Positions 17,211 through 28,292 are shown, counted from the first letter of the stretch. The stretch is DNA of 41,817 bases from Methylophilaceae bacterium (GCA_947451235.1 CANFZA010000010.1:1-41817); one strand, 5' to 3'. Numbers and translations are program-made. The notes: a model not told the origin generated them from the sequence alone.

Positions 17211-19838
17211 CTACTTAACCGCCTTGGCCGATTTACTAGGACTAACATGCCAAATATTTTTAGCATATTCACCAATAGCACGATCGCTTGAAAACTTAGC
17301 CATATTAGCCACATTTAAAATGGCTAAATGCGTCCATTCATCCTGATTTTTGTACACGCTTGCCACTCGCTCTTGCGCTTCAATATAACTGGCGTAATCG
17401 GCCAACAATAGATATTGGTCGCCATTATTAAGTAAGTTATCGACAATGGCTTGATAGCGATTTGGCTCATCCACAGAGAAGAAACCGCTGGCTATCATGT
17501 CTAGCACTTCTTTTAATGCATGATTATTATTGTAATAATCACGTGGGTTATAGCCATTGGCTTTTGTTTCAGCCACTTGTGGTGTAGTTAGACCAAAAAT
17601 GAAGATATTTTCATCGCCAACTTCTTCTTTAATCTCAACGTTAGCGCCATCTAAAGTACCGATAGTAAGCGCACCGTTAAGCGCCATTTTCATGTTACCA
17701 GTACCGCTTGCCTCGGTGCCTGCAGTAGAAATTTGCTCAGATAAATCACTACCTGGGAATAAAATTTCGGCCGCTGATACTTCGTAGTTTGGGTAATACA
17801 CTACTTTTAGCTGATCGCCAACTGCTGGGTCGTTATTCACGATTTCAGCCACATCATTAATCAAACGGATAATTTGTTTCGCCATCCAATAACCAGGCGC
17901 AGCTTTACCACCAAAAATCACAGTACGTGGCGTAATGCCTTGCTCGCCGCTACGAATGCGGTTGTACAAAGTGATTACATGTAACACGTTAAGCAACTGA
18001 CGTTTGTACTCATGAATACGCTTGATTTGTACATCAAACAAGCTGTTAGTATTTAGTTTAATGCCCGTTAATCGCTCAATTTTAGCGGCTAATCTTGTTT
18101 TATTCACTAGCTTAACAGCCGCAAAAGCTTTTCTGAAGTCAGCATCATCGGCCAGTGGCGTAATTTTTTTGATTTCTGTCAGGTCTTTTTTGAAGCCAGC
18201 ACCAATTGCTTTTTCTAGCAAACTAGTTAATGCCGGATTGGCTTGATTCAACCAGCGACGTGGCGTAATACCGTTAGTCACATTGGTTAATTTGCCTGGA
18301 TAAATGCGGTTAAAGTCGGCGAATAAAGTTTGCTTTAATAACTCACTATGCAAAGCTGCAACGCCATTCACGGTATGGCTACCAACCACTGCCAAATGCG
18401 CCATGCGCACGCGGCGACCATGCGTTTCATCAATAATAGAAACGCGGGTTAATAAATCTGTGTCGGCAGGAAACTGGTGATGCACCATATTTAGAAACTC
18501 TTTGTTGATCTGGTAAATAATTTCCAAATGTCGCGGCAATAAGTTCTCAAATAATGCAACTGACCAAGTTTCTAATGCTTCTGGCATTAAAGTATGGTTG
18601 GTGTAAGCAAATATCTTACCGACTAAAGCCCAAGCCTGCGCCCATGGCAATTGATGATGATCAACTAACTGATACATCATTTCAGCCACGCCAATTGAAG
18701 GATGCGTATCGTTCAATTGAATCGCAATTTTGTCTGGTAAAACATCCCAGTCTGATAGCTTAGTGATGGGATGAGCGCTTAAAAAGCGACGTAAAATATC
18801 TTGAATAGAGGCTGAAACAAAGAAATATTGCTGTTTTAAGCGCAATTCTTTACCCAATACTGAAGCGTCATTTGGGTAAAGCACTTTGGAAATGTTTTCA
18901 GTTTCATTGCGCTCTTCAACGGCACGCTCGTAATTACCATCGTTAAAGTGGCGTAAATCAAACTCACGCGCCGCTTTGGCCGACCATAAACGCAACGTAT
19001 TCACCGTTTCTGTACCGTAACCTGGCACAGGCACGTCGTAAGCCATTGCCACCACATGCTCGGCATCTACCCAATGCTGAAACTCACCATCATCTGTGGG
19101 ATATTTAACAACGTGACCGTGAAATTTAATGTTATAGGTCGATTCTGGGCGCTGAAACTCCCAAATATTGCCGTAGCGTAACCAATTATCAGGATTTTCA
19201 ACTTGCTGACCATTTTCTATGGTTTGCTTGAACATGCCGTATTCATAGCGGATGCCATAACCTGCGGCTGGAATATCCATCGTCGCCATTGAATCTAAGA
19301 AGCAGGCAGCAAGACGACCTAAACCGCCATTACCTAAAGCCGCATCGGTTTCCATTTCAACGGTATTTTCTAAATCACGGCCTAATGAAGCTAAACCTTC
19401 TTTTAATTCATCTTTAATGCCCAAATTTAGTGCAGCATTACTCAACATACGCCCGATTAAGAACTCAAGTGATAGATAGTAAACGCGTTTCGGGTCATCA
19501 CGATAATAGGCATCGGCCGTTTTAATCCAGCGCTCAACCACGTGATCACGCACAGTATAACTAGCCGCATCATACCAATCTCTTGGTGTTGCGGCCTCGC
19601 TTGTTTTAAAGCTGGAAAATACCAAATGATTTTGTAATGCCTGATCAATCGGGCTAAGCTTAGGGGTTGCAGCCACGTTAGCCTTCGTTTTTTTCTTTGG
19701 TTTTTCTGCTAACGCACCATCAACCTGAGCTTTTTCAGCTTTTTTAATTGTTTTTTTTGTTGTGGTTTCGGTGCTTGTTTTTACAGACGTTTTACTAGGC
19801 GTTTTCACTGGAGTTTTCACTGGAATTTTCATGGTCAT
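17211..19838 (-). CDS. glgP: Glycogen/alpha-glucan phosphorylase with N-terminal low-complexity extension
   Basis: 875 aa; YYLSLEFLIGRMLSNAALNLG, DAALGNGGLGRLAACFLDSMAT, and EASGTGNMKMALNGALTIGTLDGANVEI (PLP site). Confidence 0.96.
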   Translation of the reverse strand: MTMKIPVKTPVKTPSKTSVKTSTETTTKKTIKKAEKAQVDGALAEKPKKKTKANVAATPKLSPIDQALQNHLVFSSFKTSEAATPRDWYDAASYTVRDHVVERWIKTADAYYRDDPKRVYYLSLEFLIGRMLSNAALNLGIKDELKEGLASLGRDLENTVEMETDAALGNGGLGRLAACFLDSMATMDIPAAGYGIRYEYGMFKQTIENGQQVENPDNWLRYGNIWEFQRPESTYNIKFHGHVVKYPTDDGEFQHWVDAEHVVAMAYDVPVPGYGTETVNTLRLWSAKAAREFDLRHFNDGNYERAVEERNETENISKVLYPNDASVLGKELRLKQQYFFVSASIQDILRRFLSAHPITKLSDWDVLPDKIAIQLNDTHPSIGVAEMMYQLVDHHQLPWAQAWALVGKIFAYTNHTLMPEALETWSVALFENLLPRHLEIIYQINKEFLNMVHHQFPADTDLLTRVSIIDETHGRRVRMAHLAVVGSHTVNGVAALHSELLKQTLFADFNRIYPGKLTNVTNGITPRRWLNQANPALTSLLEKAIGAGFKKDLTEIKKITPLADDADFRKAFAAVKLVNKTRLAAKIERLTGIKLNTNSLFDVQIKRIHEYKRQLLNVLHVITLYNRIRSGEQGITPRTVIFGGKAAPGYWMAKQIIRLINDVAEIVNNDPAVGDQLKVVYYPNYEVSAAEILFPGSDLSEQISTAGTEASGTGNMKMALNGALTIGTLDGANVEIKEEVGDENIFIFGLTTPQVAETKANGYNPRDYYNNNHALKEVLDMIASGFFSVDEPNRYQAIVDNLLNNGDQYLLLADYASYIEAQERVASVYKNQDEWTHLAILNVANMAKFSSDRAIGEYAKNIWHVSPSKSAKAVK

Positions 19839-20000
19839 CTTTGTTTACAAATTTAATTGGATATCACAGTTGATATTCTAGCAAAAATTATACCCACTTA
19901 CGAATTACGGATTTATTACCAGTTTTTAAAATAGATACAATTGACAATATATTGACTAACTTACAAGAATAAAAATGGCTTAGCTCCAACTAAATAGCGC

Positions 20001-23000
20001 TTAGCTAGCTGCAGTTTCTAAAAACTCTTCGAATCGCTCTGCCGTAATTGGTTTGCTGTAATAGTAGCCCTGTGCCTCATCACAACCCTGCTCACGTAAG
20101 TAGTTAAGTTGCTCTTTAGTTTCCACGCCCTCTGCAATCGTTTGCAAACCAAGGCTACGTGCCATGCTGATAATGGCACTTACAATGGCCTTGTCTTCTG
20201 GATCTGTACTGATATCACGCACAAAAGACTGGTCTATTTTCAGCTTGTAAACCTTAAATTTTTTAAGATAGCTTAGTGATGAGTAGCCCGTGCCAAAGTC
20301 ATCTATCGACATCCGAACACCAAGCTCATGCAATTTATCCATCACCGCGATAGCGCCTATTGGGTCATGCATGGCCACACCTTCAGTGAGTTCTAACTCA
20401 AGGAATTCTGGTGCGAGCTCAAACTCATTGAGAATACGCGTCACCATATCAGGCAAATCCGGATTGCGAAACTGCATTGCGGATAGGTTTACTGCCATAA
20501 TTAACGGGCTGTTGCCAGCATCCATCCATGCTTTTGCCTGTATAACGGCCTCGCGCAACACCCATTCTCCAATAGACTGTATCAAGCCAGAGTCTTCCGC
20601 TATCGGAATAAACTCTGCCGGTGATATCGCGCCAAGTTCAGGATGATGCCAGCGCAACAGCGCTTCAACGCCAATCGTGCAGTTGGTATGCATCGATAAC
20701 TGTGGCTGATAATGCAGGCTGAATTGCTTGAGCTCTAAGGCATGACGTAGCGCAGTCATTAATTGTAGGTTACGCACTGACGTGGCCTGCATTTCAGCAG
20801 TAAAAAAACGATAGCTATTGCGGCCTTCTTGTTTTGCACGATACATCGCAGTATCCGCTTTTTGCGAGAGCCTTTCTAAATCAGCACCATCTTCAGGATA
20901 AAGTGCGACACCAATAGAACCTGTCACGGTAAGCTCGTAAGGGGAAATTTGATAAGGTTTAGCCATCACACTAAGTAACTTCTGCGACACATTTGCCGCT
21001 CCATGTGCGTCCGTACCAGGCAAGATTAGAATAAACTCATCACCACCTAAGCGCGACAAGGTATCTTCTTCTCGCAACATCGATTGCAGTCTGCGGGCTA
21101 ACTCTTTCAATAAAACATCGCCAACGCTATGACCAAGCGTGTCGTTAATATCTTTAAAATGGTCAAGATCAAGAAATATAACTGCTAATTTTCCATTATT
21201 GCGCTTCACTAAACTCAGTGCATATTTAAAATGATCTTGTAGCAAACTTCTGTTAGGTAGACCTGTAAGCGTATCAAAATGTGCAAGCCGCTGAATTTGG
21301 TTTTCAGATTCTCTGCGCTCGGTAATATCACGAATGAATGAGCTAAAAAAGACATTATCCCCACGGCGAATTTGTGCAATAGACATTTCTACCGGGAACT
21401 CTGTACCGTCACTGCGCAGAGCATCGAGTTCAACACGACGTCCTGTTACTTTTGACTGATGGGTTGCGAGCACGCGTTGCATGCCTTCTTTATGCGCCTC
21501 TCGGCTTCTAGCAGGCACTATGAGTTCAGATAAGGTTCGCCCTAAAACATCTTCACGGGCATAGCCAAACATGCTTGATGCCGCAGCATTCCAAGCTATT
21601 ACGTTACCCTCAGCATCCATATTAATAATAGCATCTATGGAATTCTCTAGCACTAGCCTAGCGCACTCCTCGCTTTCAAGTAATTTATCCTTAAACTCTA
21701 CACGTTCAAGTTCAATTTGAAAGTTATCTAGTGCAAAGTCGATATCAGTGCACATTTCCAACAACAGACTTCTGCCAGCTTCATCAAAAATACTTTTGTC
21801 ATTAGCGTATAGATTAAAGGTACCAATCACTTTGCCATTACAGTGTAACGGCAAAGAAACAGAGGCGCCCCACCCAAACTTTTCACCCAATTTATGCCAA
21901 GGCTCTGTGGCAGGATCATTTTGAAAATCAGGACACCAGAATGCAACGTCTTCTCGAAACGCGGTACCGCTAGGGCCACGTCCATTTAGCGCATTACCAT
22001 CCACCGAAATTTCAATTTGATCTAAATATTCAACACCAGCGCCATAAAATGCAACTGGCTTTATTAACTGACTAGCCCCGTCAAACAATCCTATCCAAAC
22101 CATCTTCATGCCGCCAAAAATTACTGCATCCTGACAGATTTTAGGAAACAACTCCTCAGCACTAACACAGCGCACAATCGCCTGATTACATTGGCTCAAG
22201 ACCTCGTAAAGTTGAGCTTGCCTATGATTTCTATCTTCGGCTATCTGCCGGTCCGCATCAATTTTAGCCAGCTTAATTTGCGTTTCAGATAACCAACCCA
22301 TCACACTATTCTCCATGCCAGATCTGACAGGAATGGTAGATGAGAAGTTACCACTGCCAATTTTTGCGATATTGGTATAGAGCACATCAACCGAGCCGCC
22401 TAAGATTGCATTCAAAGCCCGATATGAACGTAATAGCATATAGACGAATAGTAAGCCCAATAAGATGACGGCAATTCGTAAGACAAAAGCAAAGCGCTCA
22501 GCATAATGCACCTCACTCAAGGTACGTTTATTCACCATATTGTAGAAATCACTGAGCGGTCGCATAATCCCAGCCTTAGCATGATGGTAGCTAGCATCGT
22601 TTAGCATCATGCTAGCCTTCGCGCGATTAATTGCCGTGGCGGTACTGGAGTCGTTTGAGTCCACTAATTTAATCGCCGCAAATTCGGTACCTGTGAGCAG
22701 ATCAGAATTCAACTTGGCCTCAGACAACCAAGCAAATTCGGCCTCAGTAAAGCCGGTCTGCTTCATCAGTGTTAATAGTGGTATTTTTTTGCCGTTAGTT
22801 CTTGGCCTAATATCATCGTCTAATACTAGATCCCAATAAATATCATTGTATGCCACTGGTCGCGGTGCCTTGCCATCACGTATATCTAAAATTTCTTGGT
22901 AGTGTTTTTTATAAAGGGGATTGCCATTCACAACATAGGCTTGAATCATGCGAGTGAGATCGTCAGATGATTGACGCAATTCGTCTGCCAATAGATAGGA

Positions 23001-23141
23001 GTTAATTCTTAGCTCATTGGCACGGTCTATTTGCTTTTCTGCTTGTATGTAAGCAATAAAGACCGCGCAAAAAGTAAGCGCTACCGCTAGCGTTAGCCAG
23101 AAGCTTCTTGAGCTACGCAACAACTTCAGACTGGTAATCAC
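20001..23141 (-). CDS. Membrane-anchored GAF-PAS-GGDEF-EAL protein
   Basis: 1046 aa; N-terminal and central TM segments, GAF-like region, PAS (DAIINMDAEGNVIAWNAAASSMFGY), intact RLGGDEF and VEALLRW motifs. Confidence 0.93.
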   Translation of the reverse strand: MITSLKLLRSSRSFWLTLAVALTFCAVFIAYIQAEKQIDRANELRINSYLLADELRQSSDDLTRMIQAYVVNGNPLYKKHYQEILDIRDGKAPRPVAYNDIYWDLVLDDDIRPRTNGKKIPLLTLMKQTGFTEAEFAWLSEAKLNSDLLTGTEFAAIKLVDSNDSSTATAINRAKASMMLNDASYHHAKAGIMRPLSDFYNMVNKRTLSEVHYAERFAFVLRIAVILLGLLFVYMLLRSYRALNAILGGSVDVLYTNIAKIGSGNFSSTIPVRSGMENSVMGWLSETQIKLAKIDADRQIAEDRNHRQAQLYEVLSQCNQAIVRCVSAEELFPKICQDAVIFGGMKMVWIGLFDGASQLIKPVAFYGAGVEYLDQIEISVDGNALNGRGPSGTAFREDVAFWCPDFQNDPATEPWHKLGEKFGWGASVSLPLHCNGKVIGTFNLYANDKSIFDEAGRSLLLEMCTDIDFALDNFQIELERVEFKDKLLESEECARLVLENSIDAIINMDAEGNVIAWNAAASSMFGYAREDVLGRTLSELIVPARSREAHKEGMQRVLATHQSKVTGRRVELDALRSDGTEFPVEMSIAQIRRGDNVFFSSFIRDITERRESENQIQRLAHFDTLTGLPNRSLLQDHFKYALSLVKRNNGKLAVIFLDLDHFKDINDTLGHSVGDVLLKELARRLQSMLREEDTLSRLGGDEFILILPGTDAHGAANVSQKLLSVMAKPYQISPYELTVTGSIGVALYPEDGADLERLSQKADTAMYRAKQEGRNSYRFFTAEMQATSVRNLQLMTALRHALELKQFSLHYQPQLSMHTNCTIGVEALLRWHHPELGAISPAEFIPIAEDSGLIQSIGEWVLREAVIQAKAWMDAGNSPLIMAVNLSAMQFRNPDLPDMVTRILNEFELAPEFLELELTEGVAMHDPIGAIAVMDKLHELGVRMSIDDFGTGYSSLSYLKKFKVYKLKIDQSFVRDISTDPEDKAIVSAIISMARSLGLQTIAEGVETKEQLNYLREQGCDEAQGYYYSKPITAERFEEFLETAAS

Positions 23142-23445
23142 TTTCTCTCTTACACCTTAATGAATGCGCACAATTTGCTTGATATACATATGATGCTGTT
23201 GCAGCGAATCTACTTTTTTGAAGATAACACTAATGTCATAAAACATTATCGGAATGAAACATTACACGAATTTTGACACAAGGTTGTGCCGATTAAATGC
23301 AATCGCATGGCTTAAGTTTGAAATTGTTTAAGGATAATTATTTTACAAAATGAGAATTTACACTGAAATTCAAACTCGCACAATTTATAAAATTTAGGGC
23401 CATCTTGAATCGCCTATCTATAACGCAGACTTACACAGCGACAAC

Positions 23446-23479
23446 AAAAAAGCGCGACTTTAATCAGTCGCGCTTTTTT
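23446..23479 (-). terminator. Intrinsic terminator downstream of htpG
   Basis: AAAAAAGCGCGACT-TTAATC-AGTCGCGCTTTTTT, perfect 14 bp inverted repeat with T-tracts on both strands. Confidence 0.92.
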
Positions 23480-23543
23480 AATTACAGCTAAAACTTAATA
23501 TTTACAAATAATCAAATACTAGAGAATCTGTAAAATTAAAAAA

Positions 23544-25487
23544 CTATTCACTAATCAAACTATTCATACGCTTAACAAAACTTGCTGGGTCATCCAAGGT
23601 ACCGCCTTCAGCCAGCAATGCTTGATCAAACAACACCAGCGCTAAATCACTAAACACTGCATCGGTAGCTTCATTTTCAAGACGTTTCACTAGCTTGTGC
23701 GCAGGATTAATTTCTAAAATAGGCTTAGCTTCTGGAGCACTTTGGCCAGCAGCTTTTAGCATACGCGCTAAGTTGCCTGATAAATCTTGCGCATCACTCA
23801 CTAAACACGCTGGTGAATCAGTTAAGCGATGCGTCACGCGTACATCTTTCACTTGCTCACCTAGCGTTTGTTTAATGCGTTCTACCAATGTTTTAGCTTC
23901 TTCTTCAATTTTCTTCTGAATTTCTTTTTCAGTTTCAGATTCAAGCTTGCCTAAATCCAAATCACCCTTGGCGATAGACTGTAATTTCTTACCCTCAAAT
24001 TCAGTCAAACTGCTCATTAGCCATTCGTCTACGCGGTCAGACATTAATAAAACTTCTATGCCTTTTTTGCGGAAAATCTCCAAATGTGGGCTGTGTTGCG
24101 CTGCGGCAAAACTATCGGCGGTAATGTAATAAATCACCTCTTGCTCAGCTTGCATGCGCGCAATATAGTCTTTTAACGAAACCTCTTGCGCCGTAGTATC
24201 GGCCTTGGTTGAAGCAAATCTTAACAAGCCGGCAATTTTGTCTTTATTGGCAAAATCTTCGCCCGGGCCTTCTTTTAACACACGGCCAAATTCCGCATAG
24301 AATTTTGTGTAATCTTCAGGCTTATTTTCAGCCATGTCTTCTAATAGACTCAACACTTTTTTCACAGAACCGGCTTTAATCGCATCGACATCACGGCTAG
24401 ATTGCAAAATCTCGCGTGAAACGTTTAGCGGTAAATCAGACGTATCAATCACACCACGGACAAAACGCAGATATTGCGGCATCAACTTTTCAGCATCTTC
24501 CATAATAAACACGCGTTTTACATACAATTTAATGCCATGACGGCGCTCGCGGTCGTACAAATCAAACGGCGCTTTGCTTGGAATATAAAGTAGAGAAATA
24601 TACTCTTGCTTGCCTTCTACACGGCTATGCGAATACCCCAGCGGGTTTTCAAAGTCATGTGAAACGTGTTTGTAAAACTCTTGATATTCTTCTTCAGTAA
24701 TGTCATTTTTGTTGCGCGCCCACAAAGCCGATGCTTTATTAACCGTTTCATCTTCGTCGGTGGCTACTTCAGCGCCATCTTTCCACTCGCTTTTTTTCAT
24801 GACGATAGGCAAAGTAATATGGTCTGAATACTTGCGAATAATGGTTTTAAGTTTCCAATCGCCTAAAAACTCATCTTCATCGGCACGTAAATGTAAAACC
24901 ACTTCGGTACCGCGCGTGGCTTTATCTGTGGCTTCCAGCGTAAAGTCGCCCTCACCGGCTGATTCCCAACGAATGGCTTCTGTCGCACCGGCGCGACGCG
25001 TGGTTAGCGTAACTTTATCGGCAATAATAAAGGCAGAATAAAAGCCCACGCCAAATTGGCCAATCAAGTTAGCGTCTTTGGCTTGGTCGCCAGAAAGCGC
25101 GTTAAAAAACTCTTTAGTGCCAGATTTAGCAATCGTACCGATATTCGCAATCACTTCATCACGGCTCATACCAATGCCGTTATCTGAAATAGTCACGGTG
25201 CGCGCGTCTTTATCAAAAGAAACGCGAATCTTTAATTCGCTATCGTTATCATACAAAGCGCCATTGGCTAAGGCTTCAAAGCGTAATTTATCCGCGGCAT
25301 CTGAAGCGTTAGAAATCAACTCGCGCAATACAATTTCTTTATTGCTATATAAAGAATGAATCATTAATTGTAAAAGCTGCTTCACTTCAGCCTGAAAGGC
25401 CATTGATTCTTTTGGATGAGTCTCTGGTGCTGAATTTTCTGCCGGTTGTTCTGCTATTGGGCTATTGTTATCTGTTTGGGTTGCCAT
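23544..25487 (-). CDS. htpG: Chaperone HtpG (Hsp90)
   Basis: [79 protein letters not shown]. Start placed at ATG 25487 (MATQTDN) after AGGA; the listed start at 25550 lies in the promoter. Confidence 0.97.
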   Translation of the reverse strand: MATQTDNNSPIAEQPAENSAPETHPKESMAFQAEVKQLLQLMIHSLYSNKEIVLRELISNASDAADKLRFEALANGALYDNDSELKIRVSFDKDARTVTISDNGIGMSRDEVIANIGTIAKSGTKEFFNALSGDQAKDANLIGQFGVGFYSAFIIADKVTLTTRRAGATEAIRWESAGEGDFTLEATDKATRGTEVVLHLRADEDEFLGDWKLKTIIRKYSDHITLPIVMKKSEWKDGAEVATDEDETVNKASALWARNKNDITEEEYQEFYKHVSHDFENPLGYSHSRVEGKQEYISLLYIPSKAPFDLYDRERRHGIKLYVKRVFIMEDAEKLMPQYLRFVRGVIDTSDLPLNVSREILQSSRDVDAIKAGSVKKVLSLLEDMAENKPEDYTKFYAEFGRVLKEGPGEDFANKDKIAGLLRFASTKADTTAQEVSLKDYIARMQAEQEVIYYITADSFAAAQHSPHLEIFRKKGIEVLLMSDRVDEWLMSSLTEFEGKKLQSIAKGDLDLGKLESETEKEIQKKIEEEAKTLVERIKQTLGEQVKDVRVTHRLTDSPACLVSDAQDLSGNLARMLKAAGQSAPEAKPILEINPAHKLVKRLENEATDAVFSDLALVLFDQALLAEGGTLDDPASFVKRMNSLISE

Positions 25488-25522
25488 CTTAAAATCCTGA
25501 GTTAATTGTAAACACTTAATGT

Positions 25523-25551
25523 TAATGTGGCTTAGGCAGGCAAGTTTCAAG
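25523..25551 (-). promoter_or_regulatory. Sigma32 (RpoH)-type promoter of htpG
   Basis: Minus strand CTTGAAA (25551-25545), 14 nt, CCACATTA (25530-25523); compare consensus CTTGAAA-N11-16-CCCCATNT. Confidence 0.75.
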
Positions 25552-25657
25552 TCGCGGCTTGAAATTAGGCTTAATTGGGAGTATTAAAAATACGCACTTC
25601 ACAATTAAAAGTGTTGGATTTTAATCAATTAGTACTGTAATTGTTTAAGGTATATAT

Positions 25658-26665
25658 CTAACCCCTTAAATAATTCAGCGTTTTAGCCAAAATGTGTTCA
25701 GGAGAGACATCCATACACGCGAAATTTAAGTTTTCTACGCAGTAGTTTTGATAACAATACTGACAGCCCTGCACCTTGTCCACCACTAGCTCGGCACCAA
25801 AAATACTGGGTGGCAGAGCCCCTGGTATCATCAAAGAAGGGCAACCTACTAATTTCGCCAACCACTGCGTTGAAGTAGCAACAGTGATGAGCAAATCCGT
25901 CGATCTTAATCGGCTAAGCGTTGTTTGCATACTAACGCTACCATCAAACTGACTCCATACAAAAAAACCAGCCTGCTCAAGCATCTGCTGCAGTTCCAGG
26001 CCTCTTAAATATTGCTTGCTTGGCTTGCTACCAACAAATGATATCGCTACTATTTTTTTGCCTGCTGCCTGCAGCCTGAAGTTAACATCCGCCTCTATCG
26101 CAAGTGAAATATCAACTTCATCCTGATAACCGCAGCAGTGTTGAAGATAAAACTCGGGGTAAGAAGTTGCATTAGCGTATTTTTCCCACCATGGAATGGT
26201 CCAATCCATCATATGTGGGAAGGTGCTGTCTAAGTAAATACTAGGATTTTCAAAATAAGCTTGGGACAACGAGCCGCTTTTAATCATTTGAAACAAGGTA
26301 TCAATAGAACTTTTGATGAAATTACCTTGGACATTTAAACCGGAATCCTTCAGAACGCGCGTTAAGAAGCATGGCATAAACCAGGTATCAATATTGACAA
26401 TCAAGTCGTAGTGCTGAGAAACAATCGTATCGGCAACCCCAATGAAACTTAATGCAGCTTCATTAAAGTCGCCAGGCCACTGCTCTGGTGCAACGGCAAG
26501 AACCGCATTGACTTGCGGCACCAAAGTCATTAGCTCTACACCAACACCATAAGTCAGTACATCGATACTTGAATTTGCGTGTTGCCGCTGAATTATTTTA
26601 ACCGCAGGAATAAGGATTGAGGCTACATCGCCAAGCCCCATCATTCGAATCACTAGTATTTTCAA
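25658..26665 (-). CDS. Glycosyltransferase family 9 (heptosyltransferase-like) protein
   Basis: 335 aa; MKILVIRMMGLGDVASILIPAVKIIQRQHANSSIDVLTY start and C-terminal Cys-rich CQYCYQNYCVENLNFACMDVSPEHIL, as seen in GT9-like proteins. Confidence 0.75.
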   Translation of the reverse strand: MKILVIRMMGLGDVASILIPAVKIIQRQHANSSIDVLTYGVGVELMTLVPQVNAVLAVAPEQWPGDFNEAALSFIGVADTIVSQHYDLIVNIDTWFMPCFLTRVLKDSGLNVQGNFIKSSIDTLFQMIKSGSLSQAYFENPSIYLDSTFPHMMDWTIPWWEKYANATSYPEFYLQHCCGYQDEVDISLAIEADVNFRLQAAGKKIVAISFVGSKPSKQYLRGLELQQMLEQAGFFVWSQFDGSVSMQTTLSRLRSTDLLITVATSTQWLAKLVGCPSLMIPGALPPSIFGAELVVDKVQGCQYCYQNYCVENLNFACMDVSPEHILAKTLNYLRG

Positions 26666-27187
26666 TTAAATTACCTGCAAGAAGTTATAAGGATATTTAA
26701 TTTTTCAGTACCTTAGCAAAAGTCTTTCGCAAGGTTGAATTATTAAAGATATCCATAAGTAAACAATTAGCTTAAATCAGTCACATCGCCGACCAATATA
26801 AGCAGTTTAGAGGTATATGCAATAACCACCCACCTAATCCGTGGTTTTTTTAACTAGAATTTGCAATTAACTTCAATAGCAGTGGAAATAAAGATGAACG
26901 TGTCAGATATTCCACTTTTTTGTCGCATACCATAAATTGGCAACCGCCAGCAGGCGTGTCGACTTCGGAATGAGAAAGTTACCACTCGAAGTGCGGCATT
27001 GGGGTGTAGCCGTCATTTAGTAAAATTTAAAAATAAGTCCCAGATGCGGCAAAGCGTCCATCGTAACGAGGCATCTTTAAAACTTCTAATAAGTTAATCA
27101 AATATGAGTCACTTGCCCGCTCATAAATATCAAGTCGCGCCATAAAATAAAGTCTAAGCCAAAAGCACACAAGGAGTTTTAGAAGGC

Positions 27188-28288
27188 TTACTCGTCTGCC
27201 CCAGAATATACAAAGCGCACGCGCTTAACATTACAAAGTAATTCATAAGCAATGGTATTTGCGCTTACCGCAACTTGATTGACTTGCACTAAATCGCCCC
27301 ATAATTCCACCAAACTGCCAATATTGGCGCTAGAAATATCGGTTAAATCTACAAATAACATATCCATAGAAACGCGCCCTATCAAGCGCGTCATCACGCC
27401 ATCAACTGCAATAGGCGTACCTGTGACCGCTGATCTAGGATAGCCATCGGCATAGCCACAAGCCACCACGCCTACTATTGTGTCGCGTTCAGCGGTAAAA
27501 ATGCTGCCATAACCAATCGCTTCACCTTGGGCGATTTTGCGTATATTAATAATGCGCGAAGTTAATTGCATGACTGGGCGTAAAGGATTTTTTTCGGTTT
27601 TGCTAGCCAAGTTAGCTAAATTCGCCTGAATCGGGTCAGCGCCATACAGCATAATGCCAGGCCGCGACCACAGATTTTCCGCTTGCGGCCAAGCTAAAAT
27701 TGCCGCTGAATTTGCCAAGCTCACTTCCGCATTTAGCTCGGTAACTGCCTCTTTAAAAATTGTAATTTGCTGTTGTGTGTGCACAATATTAAGATTATCT
27801 GCATTGGCAAAATGGCTCATTAAGACTATTTTAGAGATATTTTGATGCTGAGATAATTGCGCATAAACGCTGGCATATTCAGCTGGAGAAAACCCCACTC
27901 TGTGCATGCCGCTATCCATTTTTAGCCACACTTGCACGGGTTTTTCTAGCTTAGCCGCCAGCAATATGTCTATTTGCCAAGCGTGATGAACCACTATCCA
28001 TAAATCTTGCGCTACGATTAATGCTAACTCTAAAGCCTCAAAAAAACCTTCTAGCAACAATATTGGGTTTTGAATACCAGCTTCTCGCAGTTGCAGGGCT
28101 TCTTCTAAGCTTGCCACGGCAAAACCATCGGCTTCATCTGCAATCGCATTTGCACATTGCACCGCACCGTGGCCATAAGCGTTCGCCTTAACCACCGCCA
28201 AGGCTTTACCACCATGCGCTTGCTTGGCTAATTGGTAATTGTGTCTAAACGCATCTAGGCGAATGTGTGCAATGGCTGGGCGTGACAT
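27188..28288 (-). CDS. alr: Alanine racemase
   Basis: MSRPAIAHIRLDAFRHNYQLAK, AVVKANAYGHGAVQCANAI (PLP lysine), MDSGMHRVGF, GYADGYPRSA, GRVSMDMLFVDLTD. Start likely at 28288 rather than 28315. Confidence 0.95.
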   Translation of the reverse strand: MSRPAIAHIRLDAFRHNYQLAKQAHGGKALAVVKANAYGHGAVQCANAIADEADGFAVASLEEALQLREAGIQNPILLLEGFFEALELALIVAQDLWIVVHHAWQIDILLAAKLEKPVQVWLKMDSGMHRVGFSPAEYASVYAQLSQHQNISKIVLMSHFANADNLNIVHTQQQITIFKEAVTELNAEVSLANSAAILAWPQAENLWSRPGIMLYGADPIQANLANLASKTEKNPLRPVMQLTSRIINIRKIAQGEAIGYGSIFTAERDTIVGVVACGYADGYPRSAVTGTPIAVDGVMTRLIGRVSMDMLFVDLTDISSANIGSLVELWGDLVQVNQVAVSANTIAYELLCNVKRVRFVYSGADE

Positions 28289-28292
28289 AAAT

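Noticed and set aside
17076-17314. Small ORFs at 17076..17291 (+) and 17120..17314 (-)
   Set aside because: Overlap the REP-like palindrome and the 3' end of glgP; no independent support.
25658-26665. GT9-like gene as part of a new glycan cluster
   Set aside because: It stands alone between htpG and alr; its C-terminal cysteine pattern is usual for GT9-like proteins, so no cluster can be claimed.
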